A DNA stretch of 64,000 nt from Phymorhynchus buccinoides (Eukaryota; Mollusca; Gastropoda; Neogastropoda; Raphitomidae): assembly GCA_017654935.2 (NCBI GenBank), contig CM065706.1, forward strand, positions 5,609,751 through 5,673,750. Reading direction: 5' to 3'. The position numbers and the translations under genes are program-made. The notes beneath the pieces are model-generated. The model was not told where the DNA came from. It worked only from the letters and a program-made list of their open reading frames with translations, and did not search any database. Below, in pieces: positions 11,115-23,014 of the stretch. How positions within the stretch are numbered: position 1 is the first letter of the stretch; each line of letters opens with the position of its first letter.

Positions 11115-11360
11115 TACAGTGGAACCTTCCTTATAAGACCCCCTCCCTCATAAGACCCTACTTCTCTGAGACATCGCCCTTCTTTGTAAGTATTAACATT
11201 ACCTTCCTGATAAGACCCCCTCCCTCATAAGACCCATACTTCTCTGAGACATTGCCCTTCTTTGTAAGTATTAAATATTACCTTCCTGATAAGACCCCTC
11301 CCTTATAAGACCTCATTTGGGATGATTTTTGAAGGTCTTGTAAGGGAGGTTCCACTGTAT
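11115..11360. mobile_element. CAGTGGAACC-type MITE with duplicated interior
   Basis: The ends are tacagtggaaccttccttat and ggaggttccactgta. The internal ~110-bp unit with ctctgagacat(c/t)gcccttct occurs twice. Confidence 0.8.
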
Positions 11361-12340
11361 ATTCTTCTGGAGCATGCAAATGGGAGAATATTAAAAAAAT
11401 ATATTCAGTATCCACCTCGTCGCTGTCCGACGCTAACTGTGTATTTACACAATCAGTGATTTTGACAGGAGCAAAAAACATATTGTCGCCTGCTACAAAG
11501 TCAATCCCCATTTGATATACGCTTGACCCTTCTTTACCGATGAGTAAACATGTGACACAATAAAAGTTGCATTAATACCCAAAATTTTTTCGTGATAATT
11601 CAGTTACACGGTTAGTCACAAAGTTAGATAGCATTGTTCTCGCAATGGGAGATACGACAGCTGCCGGCAGTTACACGATTAGTCGTGACCAGTTACACGC
11701 TTATCGCGTCAAAACCAATGGACTACAACCATAGCCACATACACGATTATTTCCGTGGTATCATGTGACAAATTTGAGCATTTTCATTGGTCGCAGACAA
11801 TCATATTTATAGAAGACCTGCGTGAGGTCACTGGAAGGAGTTTCAGTAAATAATCTATTTTTGTCAAATTTTGTAGATACACGGTTAGCGTCGGACAGCG
11901 ATGATATATAGCTGGAGGGGAGGGGTGGGGGTGCATTTGCACTTTTCCTTTTTACAATATAACATTTGAAGTCACTCTGATGTCCAATCCTTTGCAAACC
12001 ATGGCAGAAGGAAAGCAAAAGACAAACACTGAAGTCTGTTCTCAACCCAAAATACATCAGTTCAGTAAACTAGTATACCAAATCTGAAATGCTTTCCGAC
12101 AGTTAGAACACGGACACACCCTCCTCCTCCCAAACGGACCAAAACCTTTGATACCCCCCCCCCCCCCCTCCATTAAAGAAAAATCATCAAGTGTACAAAG
12201 CTATAATTTAACAAAGTACGTCTCCCACCCATGTGCCCCCACCCCTCCCCTTTACAGTCAATAATTATGCAAAGCTGTAAATTGTTTTAATAATGACACA
12301 ATAATTTAGCCTTTCCTTTTGTTTGTTTTTCTTGTTGTAT
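11361..12340. other. No gene recognised
   Basis: The stretch holds no supported exon or RNA gene. Weak features are a repeated tagcgtcggacagcgat-like block (about 11420 inverse and 11886 direct) and a 16-bp C tract near 12150. Confidence 0.35.
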
Positions 12341-12583
12341 GTCGATGGCTTAGAGTCAAAACGGACTATCTTTATATAGTCCATTGAATTATTATTGATG
12401 CTATTGCAAAAACTAATAACTTGTATTAACAAAAGACTACAAATAGTATAAAAATGGAGATTATGCTTTTTTTTATATTTCTGCAGTCTTGGCTTGGTAC
12501 AATTTATTAGTTTTTGAAATAGCTTCAATAATGCATCAATGGACTATCTAAAGATAGTCCGTTTTGACTCCAAGCCATCGATG
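12341..12583. mobile_element. Palindromic MITE
   Basis: The left end gtcgatggcttagagtcaaa then acggactatct is the inverse of the right end gactccaagccatcgat. Each end also contains its own small hairpin (gactatctaaagatagtc), so both a long cruciform and two short ones can form. Confidence 0.75.
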
Positions 12584-13212
12584 TATATTCATTGTTTCAT
12601 CTTATTCACACCTTTCTGACTTTTCTTTTTAATGTTCTTTCTGTGTATCAATCACTATATGCCAAAGAGCACGTTTTAACACCCAAACAAGTGCAAAGTC
12701 CCCTCGCAGCATCGCCGAGCTACTCCGAAATCGGAATGTGTCGGCTGTACACATACATAAAAACGCATCAAAACAGCACGTAACTACATAACGAACACTA
12801 CAAAAACAGTAGCACGTAACTGAATAGGTTTTTTTATTGAATATGCCTTGGGGTTCGGACCCGTGATTTGAGCGCGCGCGATCATGCACACAGAAAAATT
12901 CATGACAACTGTGTTATAGACCATTCATCAAGAAATGAAGGTTATGAAAAAAACTGCATTAAAATACATGCAAAACTTCGCGAGATATTAGCGATTATGT
13001 GTTTCGGGGTTTGAACCCCGTAACTGGCGCGACCTTGACCTTAATGTAAAACTAAATACATCAGTGGATAGCTTGCATCTTGGCAAACTAGTATACCAAA
13101 TCTGATGATGATAGACTGAATAGTTTTTGAGAAAAAAAAATAAAATAGCCGGACGGACGGAGGCACGCCGGATGGACCAGACAAAAACCTTCGGCTCGGG
13201 GACTAATAAACC

Positions 13213-13422
13213 AGTTTTAGGGTATTAGGTATTATTATTAGGTACTTTATAGTTACAGAGGCGTCTGTGAAATTCGGGTTGCTCCCACCTGGAGCGCGTC
13301 GCAGCCAGAGGCATGTTTTGTGTGACTGATGAGGGGTAGTCCTTCCTTTATAGTGTAAATTTTGACCAAATGACAACTTTTTCGTTGCCACTGGGTTTAA
13401 CGTGTGCTAAGTGCATGGGCAC

Positions 13423-13456
<34 letters not shown>
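13213..13456 (-). mobile_element. SINE body fragment
   Basis: It matches the 3' two-thirds of the SINE at 1844-2247 (gaaattcgggttgctcccac, gacaactttttcgttgccac, gggcacacaggacctc) but lacks the tRNA-like head. Confidence 0.7.
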
Positions 13457-14452
13457 ATTTATGAATTGGGAATAAAAAATATTAATGCTTGAAAATAAAT
13501 CGGTCGTGAGTCGTAAATAAAAAATATGAACACTTGTGAAAATAAATCAGTCATGAGTCACGAACCCCCCCCCCAAATATATGAACACCTGAAAAGCTGT
13601 GCATGGTTAGCTTGATCAGAAGCACCCAACTTATGTAAATAACAAAACCATAATAACAAATCGAGAATAAAAATGTGACCAAGCACCAAAAAAGGGACAT
13701 TAAGTGTCAAAACTGACCATTCTGAGAGAATTATACATTTGAAAACTTCGGACTTTTTCTAATGATACAAAAACCATTCTTGTATCTTTTTCCGTTCCAG
13801 AGTTATGAGCACTTAAAGTTAGTAGGGTGAGCATCGGCCATTTTAAGAAAACACAGTCTAAAGTTTAGCCTAGCTGAAGAAAATGCATTGACCTACTCGT
13901 TTTAAAACACTTGTAAGACCATTTTGATACCACATCAAAGATTATCCTTTATAAACATGAAATATAAGATGTTAGAGAACACAAAAATACCCATAACTCA
14001 AAATTGACCCCCCAAAAAAAAAGTGAAATTTTTGACTTTGCAAGCCTGTTGTGAGAAACTAGCCCAGCGACTTAATGTCCCTTTCGTGGTGCTGGGTCAC
14101 AAATCTGAACACTTGTTTAAAAAAGAAACACCAATAACTATGTACCGATAACACTAACACACAACATGCAAAATCAGCAACGAACACGTGCGCTGGTGGT
14201 TCAATTCAACAACAACGAACACTACAATAAACAGTAATGATAACAACGATGATGATGATAATTATTTTAATATTGAAGATGACAACAAGAACTCGACTGT
14301 CTTAAACGTAATGACATTAATGAACATTACAACAACGATAATTCCAATATTGAAGGCGACAAGTACTCAACTGTCTTAAACGTAATAACATTAATAAACA
14401 CTATAATAATTCCAGTATTGAAGGTGACAACAAGAACTCAACTGTAATGACA
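13457..14452. other. No gene recognised
   Basis: This AT-rich stretch contains short local duplications: aataaatcggtcgtgagtc at about 13495 and a relative near 13545, and caacaacgaacactacaat and aactgtcttaaacgtaatga variants from 14200 to 14450. No splice-flanked coding exon was found. Confidence 0.35.
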
Positions 14453-15201
14453 TTAACCCTATCACCGCCAGTCATTTTTCATCCCTAAAATACCATTAAA
14501 CCTGCCTGGATAGAGAACAAAGATCTGCAATATTGCAATTTCGGGAGGGATAAAAATGCCATTGAAAACAGACAAATCCTCCATGTAGTTGGAAAATTCA
14601 TTAGTGTTACTAAGCGTTTTGCTCAAGATAATGTGTTTATTCTTCTTTTTGTCCCTGGTGATATAGAAAACATGCTCCTGCTTAAATAGATATCTTGTTA
14701 TAGTGATACATTGAGTTGCCCCACTTAAACCTAACTATTTATTCCCTTTTCTTCCATTTTTACGAATTATTAGTTCTTAGAATAATGTTTCATGACCTTG
14801 ATATTCATGTTTGTTTATATTGTTCACCTTTTCCCGGAAGTCAGTTGTATTGATCTTTATTTAGCTTACCTTACAAAGTGTGACTGACTTCCATTCATTG
14901 TAAAGTGTGATGCAGCCTGTTGCTAGTACGATGTCTATGTGTTGAGTACTTTTATAAGCCTCGGCTTGTTGTACTCTCGTCTACGTATATATTGTGTTGT
15001 TGCAAAAGTGTGTCAATAAAACATTTGTTTAAACCAATATTGCAATTTCCTCTGACATGTTAAACATTATGCCTATCCTTACCTCCCAAATTTAACAAAA
15101 ATAGGGTCTTCAGGTAACAGGCCCTGGTTTGATGCTTTTTAGTGACATGGGTGTTAAACCATTGTGGCGCAAAAATGCAACATTGGCGGTGAAAGGGTTA
15201 A
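14453..15201. mobile_element. TTAA-flanked MITE (family P1) carrying a retro-insertion
   Basis: The edges ttaaccctatcaccgccag and tggcggtgaaagggttaa with TTAA on both sides match the family at 557-803. Removing the nested 493-bp insert and one duplication leaves about 242 bp, the normal length of this family. Confidence 0.85.
14543..15035 (+). mobile_element. 493-bp insertion with 14-bp target duplication
   Basis: The insert is flanked by identical aatattgcaatttc at 14529-14542 and 15036-15049. It has no long ORF and ends cagtgtgtcaataaaaca-like (gtgtcaataaaacatttg), so a polyadenylation signal lies about 20 bp from the 3' junction. A small hairpin (ggaagtcagt...actgacttcc) lies near 14837-14893. 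The features fit LINE-mediated retroposition of a transcript or SINE without a long A tail. Confidence 0.65.
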
Positions 15202-15363
15202 TGAACACGACAATAAACATTACAATAATGATAATTCCAATATCGAAGGTGACAACAAGTACTCAACTGTCTTAAGCGTGATGACGTTATGTTATACTTA
15301 TAGGGCTCAATGAAGGCTTCATTGCTTTGAGCTTTCTCCTTTTATCCAGAAAAAAACCCATTT

Positions 15364-15365
<2 letters not shown>

Positions 15366-15401
<36 letters not shown>

Positions 15402-15402
15402 C
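15366..15402. repeat. (TA)n microsatellite
   Basis: An uninterrupted run of alternating t and a follows a short poly-T. Confidence 0.9.
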
Positions 15403-15439
15403 TGAAAACAAACCGAAAACAGAAAAGGCAAAAACAAAA

Positions 15440-15675
15440 TCAGAAAACACGGACACTTGTTGCCGTTATGCTTGCTTAACATGTGTGTAATGTGCTTTTT
15501 GATAATCATTTAAACCAAAACACGGACACTTGTTGTTGCCGTTATGCTTGCTTAACATGTGTGTAATGTGCTTTTTGATAATCATTTAAACCAAAACACG
15601 GACACTTGTTGTTGCTGTTATGCTTGCTTAACATGTGTGTAATGTGCTTTTTGATAATCATTTAAACCAAAACAT
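15440..15675. repeat. Three-copy tandem repeat, ~74 bp
   Basis: Each unit contains acacggacacttgttg, ttatgcttgcttaacatgtg and gataatcatttaaacc. Confidence 0.85.
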
Positions 15676-15717
15676 GGACACTGCCCCAAATCTAATCCTG
15701 CAAGAACACAACACAAT

Positions 15718-15943
15718 TTTAACCCTTTCACTGTCAGAGGAAAACGAAGAAATTATCTATTTTCTTATTATAAAATTTAGACCCGTTAGACTTCGTCTGA
15801 GAAAACGGTCTAGAGATATATCCTTCCTGACTTGTCTAAACCCAAAACCATCATTCCAGGGCTATGACATCAAAAGTTAATATAACATCAGTGACATCAC
15901 ACACCACGTAATAGACACAGGACTGGGCAAGGAAGGGGTTAAT
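15718..15943. mobile_element. TTAA-flanked element (family P2)
   Basis: The sequence begins ttttaaccctttcactgtca and ends caaggaaggggttaat. A second copy at 31848-32193 shares gaaattatc..tttctt, gagaaaa.ggtctag and catcattccagg.ctatgac. Termini resemble a TTAA-targeting family distinct from P1. Confidence 0.6.
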
Positions 15944-16674
15944 CCCATCCAGACTCAACTAACAAATTGTCGGTGAAATTCAAAAACCTATCTCGATTTT
16001 GGGGGGGTGTTGAGTTACATACATAGTCAACTCTCTTTTTCCCGCCACCTTCCACCAAAAGCTCGTATCTCTAACGACTTTCTATCAAAGGGTAAATGAG
16101 GTTGTGTAAATAGAAGAAAAACTTGCGCAAGTCCCAAATTCAGATCTAGTTAAGGACAAAAACCTTGTATCTTCGTTCTTTTCAAGTCTAAATTTTAGTT
16201 TTAAAGTAATTTTAAAGAAATGCTGGACTAAACTCGCAATGTCTCGAACAACATATTCATCATAGTTCATCAATTGTGGTCAACGTGGTTAATTTTTTTT
16301 TTTTTTTTAATTTTTCTCAAAACTACTAAAATTGAGATACAAGGATTTGGAATTTCACCGACGAAATACAATAGCCAATTCGATTAAAAAGAAGCATTCT
16401 CCACCAAACACCAACAAAAATAATCCAACACCAATAGAAAAACTCAATTCTGCATGCACCTACAACCCCCAAAACTCAAAAATATTCCGTATTCCGAAAA
16501 ACAAAAACACCACCCTGCCCCCTACCAACAACAAATAAATACAAAGACAATAGCATTATACCCTATATAATAGGGTGGAATCCTAAACAAATCAAAGAAA
16601 AATATTATTTGCTTCAATAACAATTGAATGGTCCCGGATTTTCCAAAAGCGGTTTGTTTCATTTTCCCCGTTTT
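15944..16674. other. No gene recognised
   Basis: AT-rich sequence without supported exons or transposon termini. Short ORFs of 62-68 codons here have low-complexity composition. Confidence 0.35.
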
Positions 16675-17135
16675 GAGTTTTAGTTCCACTTCCAAGACAT
16701 TGCAATATATATTTCATATCTGTTTTGTTTTCCCCGTTTTGAGTTTTTGTTCAACTTCCAAGACATTGTAATATAGATTTCAAATCTTGTTTCGTTTTCC
16801 TCGTTTTCGTTCCACTTCCAAGACATTGCAATATATATTTCAAATCTTGTTTCGTTTTCCTCGTTTTCGTTCCACTTCCAAGACATTGCAATATATATTT
16901 CAAATCTTGTTTCATGGTCCCCGCTTTCACAGTTTGTGTTCCACTTCCAAGACATTGCAATATATATTTCAAATCTTGTTTCATTTTCCCTGTTTTCAGT
17001 TTGTGTTCCACTTCTAAGACATTGCAATATATATTTCAAATCTTGTTTCATTTTCCCCGTTTTCAGTTTGTGTTCCACTTCTAAGACATTGCAATATATA
17101 TTTCAAATCTTGTTTCATGGTCCCCGTTTTGGTGT
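16675..17135. repeat. Minisatellite, ~60-72-bp units
   Basis: About seven units each contain ttccacttccaagacattgc, aatatatatttcaaatcttg and tttc(a/g)ttttcc. Length differs in the ccccgttttcagtttgtg portion. Overlapping ORFs on both strands (up to 132 aa, minus) are repeat translations. Confidence 0.85.
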
Positions 17136-18023
17136 GTTCATTCATTTAATTTTTATTTTATTTTTTTTCATATTTATTGGTGTCGTCAGATGTGATGCAG
17201 CAATTAACCCTCTCACTCTGATCAATCGAACCGATAATCTATATTGAATACCAAGTGATGGGAGGTAACTCCGAACGTCACACCAAATCTTTTATTTTAA
17301 AAAATCACCCAGAATAAAGTCTAACTCACATTTAATTTCTGAAAGATGCATATTGAATAGCAATATTTTCATTCCAAAGCTAACACACTGTCACACAACA
17401 AACCATGAATTGGAATTAAAAAATCCGTAATGGCGCTCCGAGCATCGCGCAGTCAATACTGCGCACGTCACGTGGAAAGAAGAAAAAAATTTGGGGTCAC
17501 TTCGAAAAATCCGTTCAAGAAGACTAGTGGGTCCTTTCCCTTGCTGTAAGAACCAAAAACGGACCACTGAGAGGAAGAACTAACTGTTAATAATTTGAAG
17601 GCTTGATTCTACTAGATATAATACTTTTTTTTTTATAGCATTATCTTCGATTACAACATATCAATTGCAATAACACAAGCGGTCAAGTCTCGCATTCCGT
17701 AAACTCTATCTAAAGGTAACAGCGTCCATTGTAAACACACGCACACACACAATTTTTTTTATCAATTACAATGTCCATTCCAAACCAAAACATGCAACAC
17801 TGTTACATAGCAACATCTACTGACAACAAATACCAATTATCTTTTTAACAGCCCCCCCCCCCCCAAAAAAAAACCCCAAAAACACAACACAGGCCTGCCA
17901 CCAACAAACTCACATTTTATGAATAAGCATCTTTTATATGCCGCAATATTTTTCCAAAAAAATGCCATAACATACATTCAATTATTAGTACACTAAAAGA
18001 AAATGATGTACAAGAGAAACATG
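17136..18023. other. No gene recognised
   Basis: The stretch holds AT-rich sequence, a CA tract near 17735, and a C tract followed by an A tract near 17852-17880. No coding exon is supported. Confidence 0.35.
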
Positions 18024-18310
18024 CGCAATCACATGGGTGCTCCTGGGAAACTTCAAACATCTTGCAAGCCCCGGCGGAGTGCAGGGACAGCGCCCCTCCT
18101 GGGGGTTCCGGGGGGCAATGCCCCCTGGAAGCTGAAGGGAAACAACAGTTTCCAATGTAACTGACAGGCTCTCGTTGCACTTTCACTACTGGTTAAACTT
18201 CATCTCTATAGTATAACCAGCAAAATGCATCTTCTCAAATTCTCATAATGCGGCGACGCTGGCTCCAGGCAATAAAGAAAATCCTGAACTTCAGGACATC
18301 CTGAAAGCAG
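18024..18310. repeat. Dispersed repeat, copy 2
   Basis: It matches 10460-10745 through gcgcccctcctgggggttcc, tgccccctggaagctgaagg and aactgacaggctctcgtt, with small deletions. Confidence 0.75.
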
Positions 18311-18836
18311 GAGCATCCATGCGATCAACACCATTCGTGGTAATTTTATCTGCCATGATCCATACAGATTGAGACGACACAAAACATGATATAAATAAAT
18401 GGTCAATTTCAGCAGTGATTGTGGGTCGTGTCCATTTGCATAGAAATCGTACACCAACTTTATTGGCTCGGCGGTAACAGCGAACGCATAATTATCAGAA
18501 ATGAATTGTATCCCTACAAACATGGCTTGTGACCCTTTAATTTAAGTGATAATATTCATCATATAATAAAAAGGCAAGTAAACATAATTTGTGTACCTTG
18601 AAAAATCGCTGAACAATAACAGAAAAAGCAACCCCGGATTAAATGCCAAAAAGATTACTTAAATTTTTATTATATTTTATATTGTGATACAGTAGTATGA
18701 ACAAAAGCGCAGTATACCTGGTACCTCCAGAATCTGCTCCGAGCATTGAATGAGGGTTGTGGTGGTTGGTTGATGGTTCGTCTCATATGCTCTTTGCAGT
18801 CGAGCGGACGTTTAAAGTTCAATCATTCATTGTTGT

Positions 18837-19481
18837 CAGACCTGCCTACTTGGAATTTTCCCAATCAGTAGCCCAGCCATCAATTTTCAGTAGCATGGCA
18901 AAATTTTTCATAGCATCCACAAACGGCGGCAATCGATTTGTTCTCTTCCTGAGCCGAAACGTACTGTTTATGTTTCGCCGATTGAACGTGTTGACGGTCG
19001 TCTCTACCGCCACGATTCACACCGAAGTCTGCATGGCAGAGGTTGCAGTGAGCATGGTTCGCACCAAGTCGACTTCTGACGATGCAAGGCCACTCCTCCG
19101 TGTAAGCTATTTTGAAAACTTGTGCGTCAGGCCGATGTTTTTTCTTAGAACAAGATGGTGTGCCAGATGATTTTCGTTTTCTGGTTTGGGTTCGGTTTTT
19201 TTTCCGTTTGAAACATCTCCCGAATCGCTACTGCTGCTGGAGTCCGCCATTTTTTCCAGAGAAAGTAATAAGAACGCATGCGCAGTCACTGATAAAAACG
19301 GAAGTGACTAGGTTATCGGCGTCTGCTCTTAGAAACAGACAAAAACGGAAACGGCATAAGCAAAAATAAAATGCGGCGGCATTTTGTTTTCTCCGTAGCA
19401 ATGTTAAGGTTGCCGTAGCTCCGTAGCCAAGCTTTATTTTTCGTAGCTGCTACGGCCAAATTGTAGCAGTAGGCAGGTCTG
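18837..19481 (-). mobile_element. DNA-transposon remnant with zinc-finger gene fragment
   Basis: The termini cagacctgcctacttgg and agtaggcaggtctg are inverted. The minus strand encodes a start region MADSSSSSDSG (ATG at about 19252; the listed frame begins further upstream at 19289) and, after a frameshift near 19110, a Cys2-His2/BED-like finger with CNLCHADFGVNRGGRDDRQH followed by VQSAKH. That pattern occurs at the N-terminus of hAT-like transposases and domesticated relatives. No catalytic domain remains. The element at 24559-25907 has matching termini and a related finger. Confidence 0.6.
19110..19252 (-). pseudogene. Zinc-finger protein N-terminus fragment
   Basis: The frame opens with MADSSSSSDSGDVSNGKK, an acidic serine-rich leader, and reaches a stop near 19107. 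The conserved finger continues in another frame down to about 18895. The frameshift and missing downstream domain mark it as broken. It lies within the inverted-repeat element above. Confidence 0.5.
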
Positions 19482-19579
19482 AGTTGTATAGTAACCTTTT
19501 AGTATTCAATTAGAATAAATAAATATTGCATAAACAAAGATAGAAATAGTGGGGCAAGGAGAGTGGATAATAGTGAGCA

Positions 19580-19760
19580 CAGTGGAACCTCCCTTATAAG
19601 ACCTGCAAAAATCATCCACTGATGATCCAGAATGAGGTCTTATTATAAGGGAGGCAATTTTAATACTTACAAGTTACAAAGAAGGGCAATGTCTCAGAGA
19701 AGTAGGTCTTCAGTGAGAGGGAGTCTTATAATGGGAGGTCTTGTAAGGGAGGTTCCACTG
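19580..19760. mobile_element. CAGTGGAACC-type MITE
   Basis: The ends are cagtggaacctcccttataa and gggaggttccactg, with TA-like flanks and one internal unit in the inverse orientation. Confidence 0.85.
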
Positions 19761-19786
19761 TAATAAGGAAAGGTAAATCTCTATAA

Positions 19787-19923
19787 TTAACTCCCTTGAC
19801 CAAAGTTCTTTTCGGCACCAATTCGCCTAGCCTAGCAAAGCACAAGCAACAGCCACATTGAGACAGACCCTCAATGAACTACGATGAACTGGTGCCGAAA
19901 ATAACATTGGTGAAGGGAGTTAA
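19787..19923. mobile_element. TTAA-flanked MITE (family P3)
   Basis: The arms ttaactcccttgaccaaagt and ttcggcaccaattcg pair with gaactggtgccgaaa and tggtgaagggagttaa. Both edges are TTAA; the length is 137 bp. Confidence 0.75.
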
Positions 19924-20384
19924 TCAGAGATACCTTCCCTTATTATTAAATATTGTATATTTCAGTACGTAACCCTTTCAACTAATAAACCAGTAAAAAA
20001 ATAAAAAGGTAAATAAACATAATCGGTATATGATGGGATGGTAAAATTTGAGTTTCTATTTTAATAATCGCTAAGAATGTGAATGAGAAATAATATCTTG
20101 ATCCACTTAGTTCAACAAAAACTTCATTTACTGTGTACGTGCAATAAGCACTTCTACTGCTGGTTGACATTGGCCTGTAGAAAGGGCCAACAGTAAATGA
20201 GAGCTGTACTATAAATGATTTTCTACACTATTGGAATGTCATGGCAGGCAGGTACAGCTTAGTCTTTCGTGGAAGACTACGACTTTAACTAGGGGCGAAT
20301 TTGCTACTGGCTGTAGTGCTGCAGCCAATGGGATCGGCTGGCCTTTGGGGACCTTCTCCAACGCCAACTCTTGTCCTCAAACCC

Positions 20385-20480
20385 CCGGGACCCTCTATCC
20401 CGCCTCTAGGACCCTCTATACTCTAAGTGAAGGAGTCCCTGGGACCCCTTGTTTTGCGGGACGATTGGGAGCCCTGACAA
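20385..20480. mobile_element. CAGGGCTCCC-type MITE, end fragment
   Basis: Only one end is present, with gggaccctctatcccgcctc and the terminus cgattgggagccctg. Confidence 0.65.
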
Positions 20481-20742
20481 GCAATAAACAGTTTTCTCCT
20501 TTGATTAAACTTTTACTAAAAGGCTGTATAACAGTTTCAGCTATCAAGGCACAAACATTGATTACAACAGACGTAGTATAACAAAAGGAAGAGTTTTGGT
20601 TGGCAAGGCACTTATGAAGGCTCCATGAATAACAGCCTTCATAGACAAGTAAAACAGTTTTAACTGTTAAGGCACAGTTTGATTATAAAGGTTGCATACA
20701 AAAAAGTCATAACTTTATACTTTAACAAAGATTTTTCTCTAT

Positions 20743-20874
20743 TAAAGACCCCCCACGCCGTGCGTCACATTCCCTCTTCTTATGCTAGGAAGATTTCTTA
20801 AGATTTCTTACCAGCTATAAGAGAGAAAATACAGGAAAACCGTGATTTTGACACGTGACGTGGTGGGTCTTTAA
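20743..20874. mobile_element. TTAA-flanked MITE (family P4)
   Basis: It starts ttaaagaccccccacg and ends cacgtggtgggtctttaa-like (gacgtggtgggtctttaa). The interior contains gctaggaagatttctta and accagctataagag. Other copies are at 27691-27820, 31916-32035 and, in part, 57874-57935. Confidence 0.8.
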
Positions 20875-21684
20875 GAAACAAAGCGCCAATTCTGCTTAAG
20901 ACAGTTCAAATCAATACAAATGAAAAACAAAAATGTCTCACGCAACTCATCGACGATCCATGTTTCCCCAGAGTTAAGGCACCCAGTTCAATAAATAAGG
21001 CTGAAATTATCTGGATATATATCCAACAGCAATACATAAACCGTGTCAATCGTTAACGCTTCATTGCATTCAAGGTCGGATTGTATTTTAAACACACACA
21101 AGGGATCAGTAGCATTTTTTTCAAGATTTTTTTTTCCCCAAATGATTATGGATAAAATGTGATTTTTTATATACATATTTCAGTAATTATAAATGCAACT
21201 GACCACCAACGGATTGCCAGTTATCTCCCTCAATGCTGAAAAGTAGCAAAGCAACAAGCTAGCTATGCAAGACAAAATAAATAAAATAATGGATACAAAA
21301 TAATAAATAAAATAAATAAACCAAAAAAATAACATTTATAAAATAGATCCTTAAAATTATCCTGTCTTGGTTCTCAACTCTTCCAAATATTTATCTCGAT
21401 AAAAAAATAATCTTCAAGCAAATCACAGTGCTATGACTTACATAACAGGCAAAGATGCATACGTATGCTTTCACACACTGCTGAAATATCTTTTTGCAGA
21501 CTATTGCGCACCTCCCCTGTCATTTCTACACCTTATGAACGCACGTTAAATGCCATCATTTCAATAGCATCGGTTAAAAAACACTAAAAATTTCTTTTCA
21601 AACAAAATTTCTAAGCTAACGCATGGCTATCTAAGAATACATCTCCCGCATCCCAAATCAGTAATCGATAAGCAAACTTAGGAC
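20875..21684. other. No gene recognised; possible 3' flank of E2F
   Basis: AT-rich sequence with an (aataa)-rich patch near 21280-21330. It lies downstream of the E2F stop codon on the minus strand, so 3' UTR sequence is possible, but no polyadenylation site can be chosen. Confidence 0.3.
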
Positions 21685-21867
21685 GCGGATTTGACCGCCA
21701 CGGGGGCAATCAAACCACTAGGGGCTTATCACGCGATAGGCGTAGTGAGAGAGAGAGAGAGAAAGATGAGTCCCACCCTCTCTCTCTCTTACTCACTACG
21801 CCCAACTAAGAATATCGCGTGATAAGCCCCTAGTGGTTTGATTGCCCCCTGGCGGTAAAATCCGCGT
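21685..21867. mobile_element. Perfect-palindrome-like MITE
   Basis: The left arm cgcggatttgaccgccac, gggggcaatcaaaccactag and gggcttatcacgcgata is repeated in inverse on the right. The centre is (GA)n/(TC)n with cactacgcc. The arms are about 75 bp. Confidence 0.8.
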
Positions 21868-22450
21868 AATTAAGTTGACCATTACTGTATAAATATCTCC
21901 TTTTGTTTCCTCTCAGGAGAACCTATAATCGCGCTAAAACACGATCTGTCTGCCTGAATTCTAGCTTCGAACATATCCACTCATCAACACAACGCCCATC
22001 CCTGACAACTTCCCAAGACCATCACTCAACACAGTAGATAATTTTGCTGTGTCAGACAGCTAGGCACGGGCGCATGCGGTGACCAAAGTGTTTGCCCGAA
22101 CTTTCCATCATAACCCTTGCTAAAATGGTCAATTCAAGAGCAAAAAGAGCACGAGAAGAGCCCTATCTTCAGGCAGAACACTGCCTGAACCAGCATCAAA
22201 TTGCATGAATTCAGGCGTCACTGCTGGTCTCGGATTCAGCGACCTGACTGCGAATTGGGATTCGAGATGAGCGGCAAGGGAGCAACGCAACTGTATGGCC
22301 CAGAAGTTGGGACAGCAAAAAAAAATAATTCAGGCTTCCGGCATACCCACATGCACTCACAGCTAGGCCAGACTCTCTAGGCATCATGACTCTCTAGGCA
22401 TCATTGGACCCACAGCTTGTTAGTCCCATCACCCAGAGTCCACGCTGCCG
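21868..22450. other. No gene recognised; presumed E2F 3' UTR or flank
   Basis: Non-repetitive sequence downstream of the E2F stop on the minus strand. No other exon is seen. Confidence 0.35.
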
Positions 22451-22650
22451 TGTCACATGTGATGTCGCACTTCATGCAGTGTCGCGTCACGACGCGTCAC
22501 ATGTGATGTCGTACTCCATGCAGTGTCGCATCACGACGGGTCACATGTCACAGGTGATGTCGTACTCCATGCAGTGTCACGTCACATGCCACAGGTGATG
22601 ACGTACTCCATGCAGTGTCACGCGACGCGTCACATGTCACAGGTGATGTC
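22451..22650 (-). repeat. Minisatellite duplicating the E2F stop-codon region
   Basis: About four degenerate ~42-48-bp units (cacatgt(cacagg)tgatgtcgtactccatgcagtgtc) follow the terminal exon. Read on the minus strand they repeat the coding end tacgacatcacctgtgacat then the stop tga, so the last codons and stop codon are part of the unit. Confidence 0.85.
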
Positions 22651-22928
22651 GTAGGCATCAAACAGCTCGGCCAAGCTGCCGGCATCGCTGGGTCCGAAGA
22701 TGTAGTCGTCCATGTCGAAGGGGGGATCCAGGGTGACGAAGGCCTCGTCCACATCCTGGTCCGTCGTCTGCAGCAGCAGGTGCTTGTGCACCGAGGGAGA
22801 CAACTCCTCCTCGTCCAGCAACGCTCGCTTGCGGATGTCCGCGGAACCCACACCGACACCACCGCTACCTCCGGCGGAATCTGTGTGAGGCATCTGGCCG
22901 CAGCCTGCCGATGTCCCCGTTGATACTC
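22630..22928 (-). CDS. E2F: E2F exon 8: C-terminal transactivation/RB-binding exon
   Basis: It begins after the acceptor cttgtcacag and completes a split Gly codon, then runs 98 codons to TGA. The C-terminus FDMDDYIFGPSDAGSLAELF followed by DAYDI matches the RB pocket-binding helix of activator E2Fs (acidic/aromatic residues, then LFD). Upstream are SADIRKRALLDEEELSP and an acidic stretch typical of a transactivation domain. The last codons lie within the downstream minisatellite unit, so array slippage could alter the end of the protein. Confidence 0.9.
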
Positions 22929-23014
22929 CTGTGACAAGATTATTACATTGTTTTCAGCACAAAAAATATATTTCGGGGTAAAAAAACCACTATATAAATT
23001 ATTATTATTCTTCT

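Noticed and set aside
18206..18523. 105-aa minus ORF as a host gene
   Set aside because: Part of it is the dispersed repeat shared with 10385-10740, and no domain or splice partner was recognised.
22615..22923. Plus-strand 102-aa ORF opposite the E2F terminal exon
   Set aside because: It is the antisense shadow of a GC-rich coding exon.
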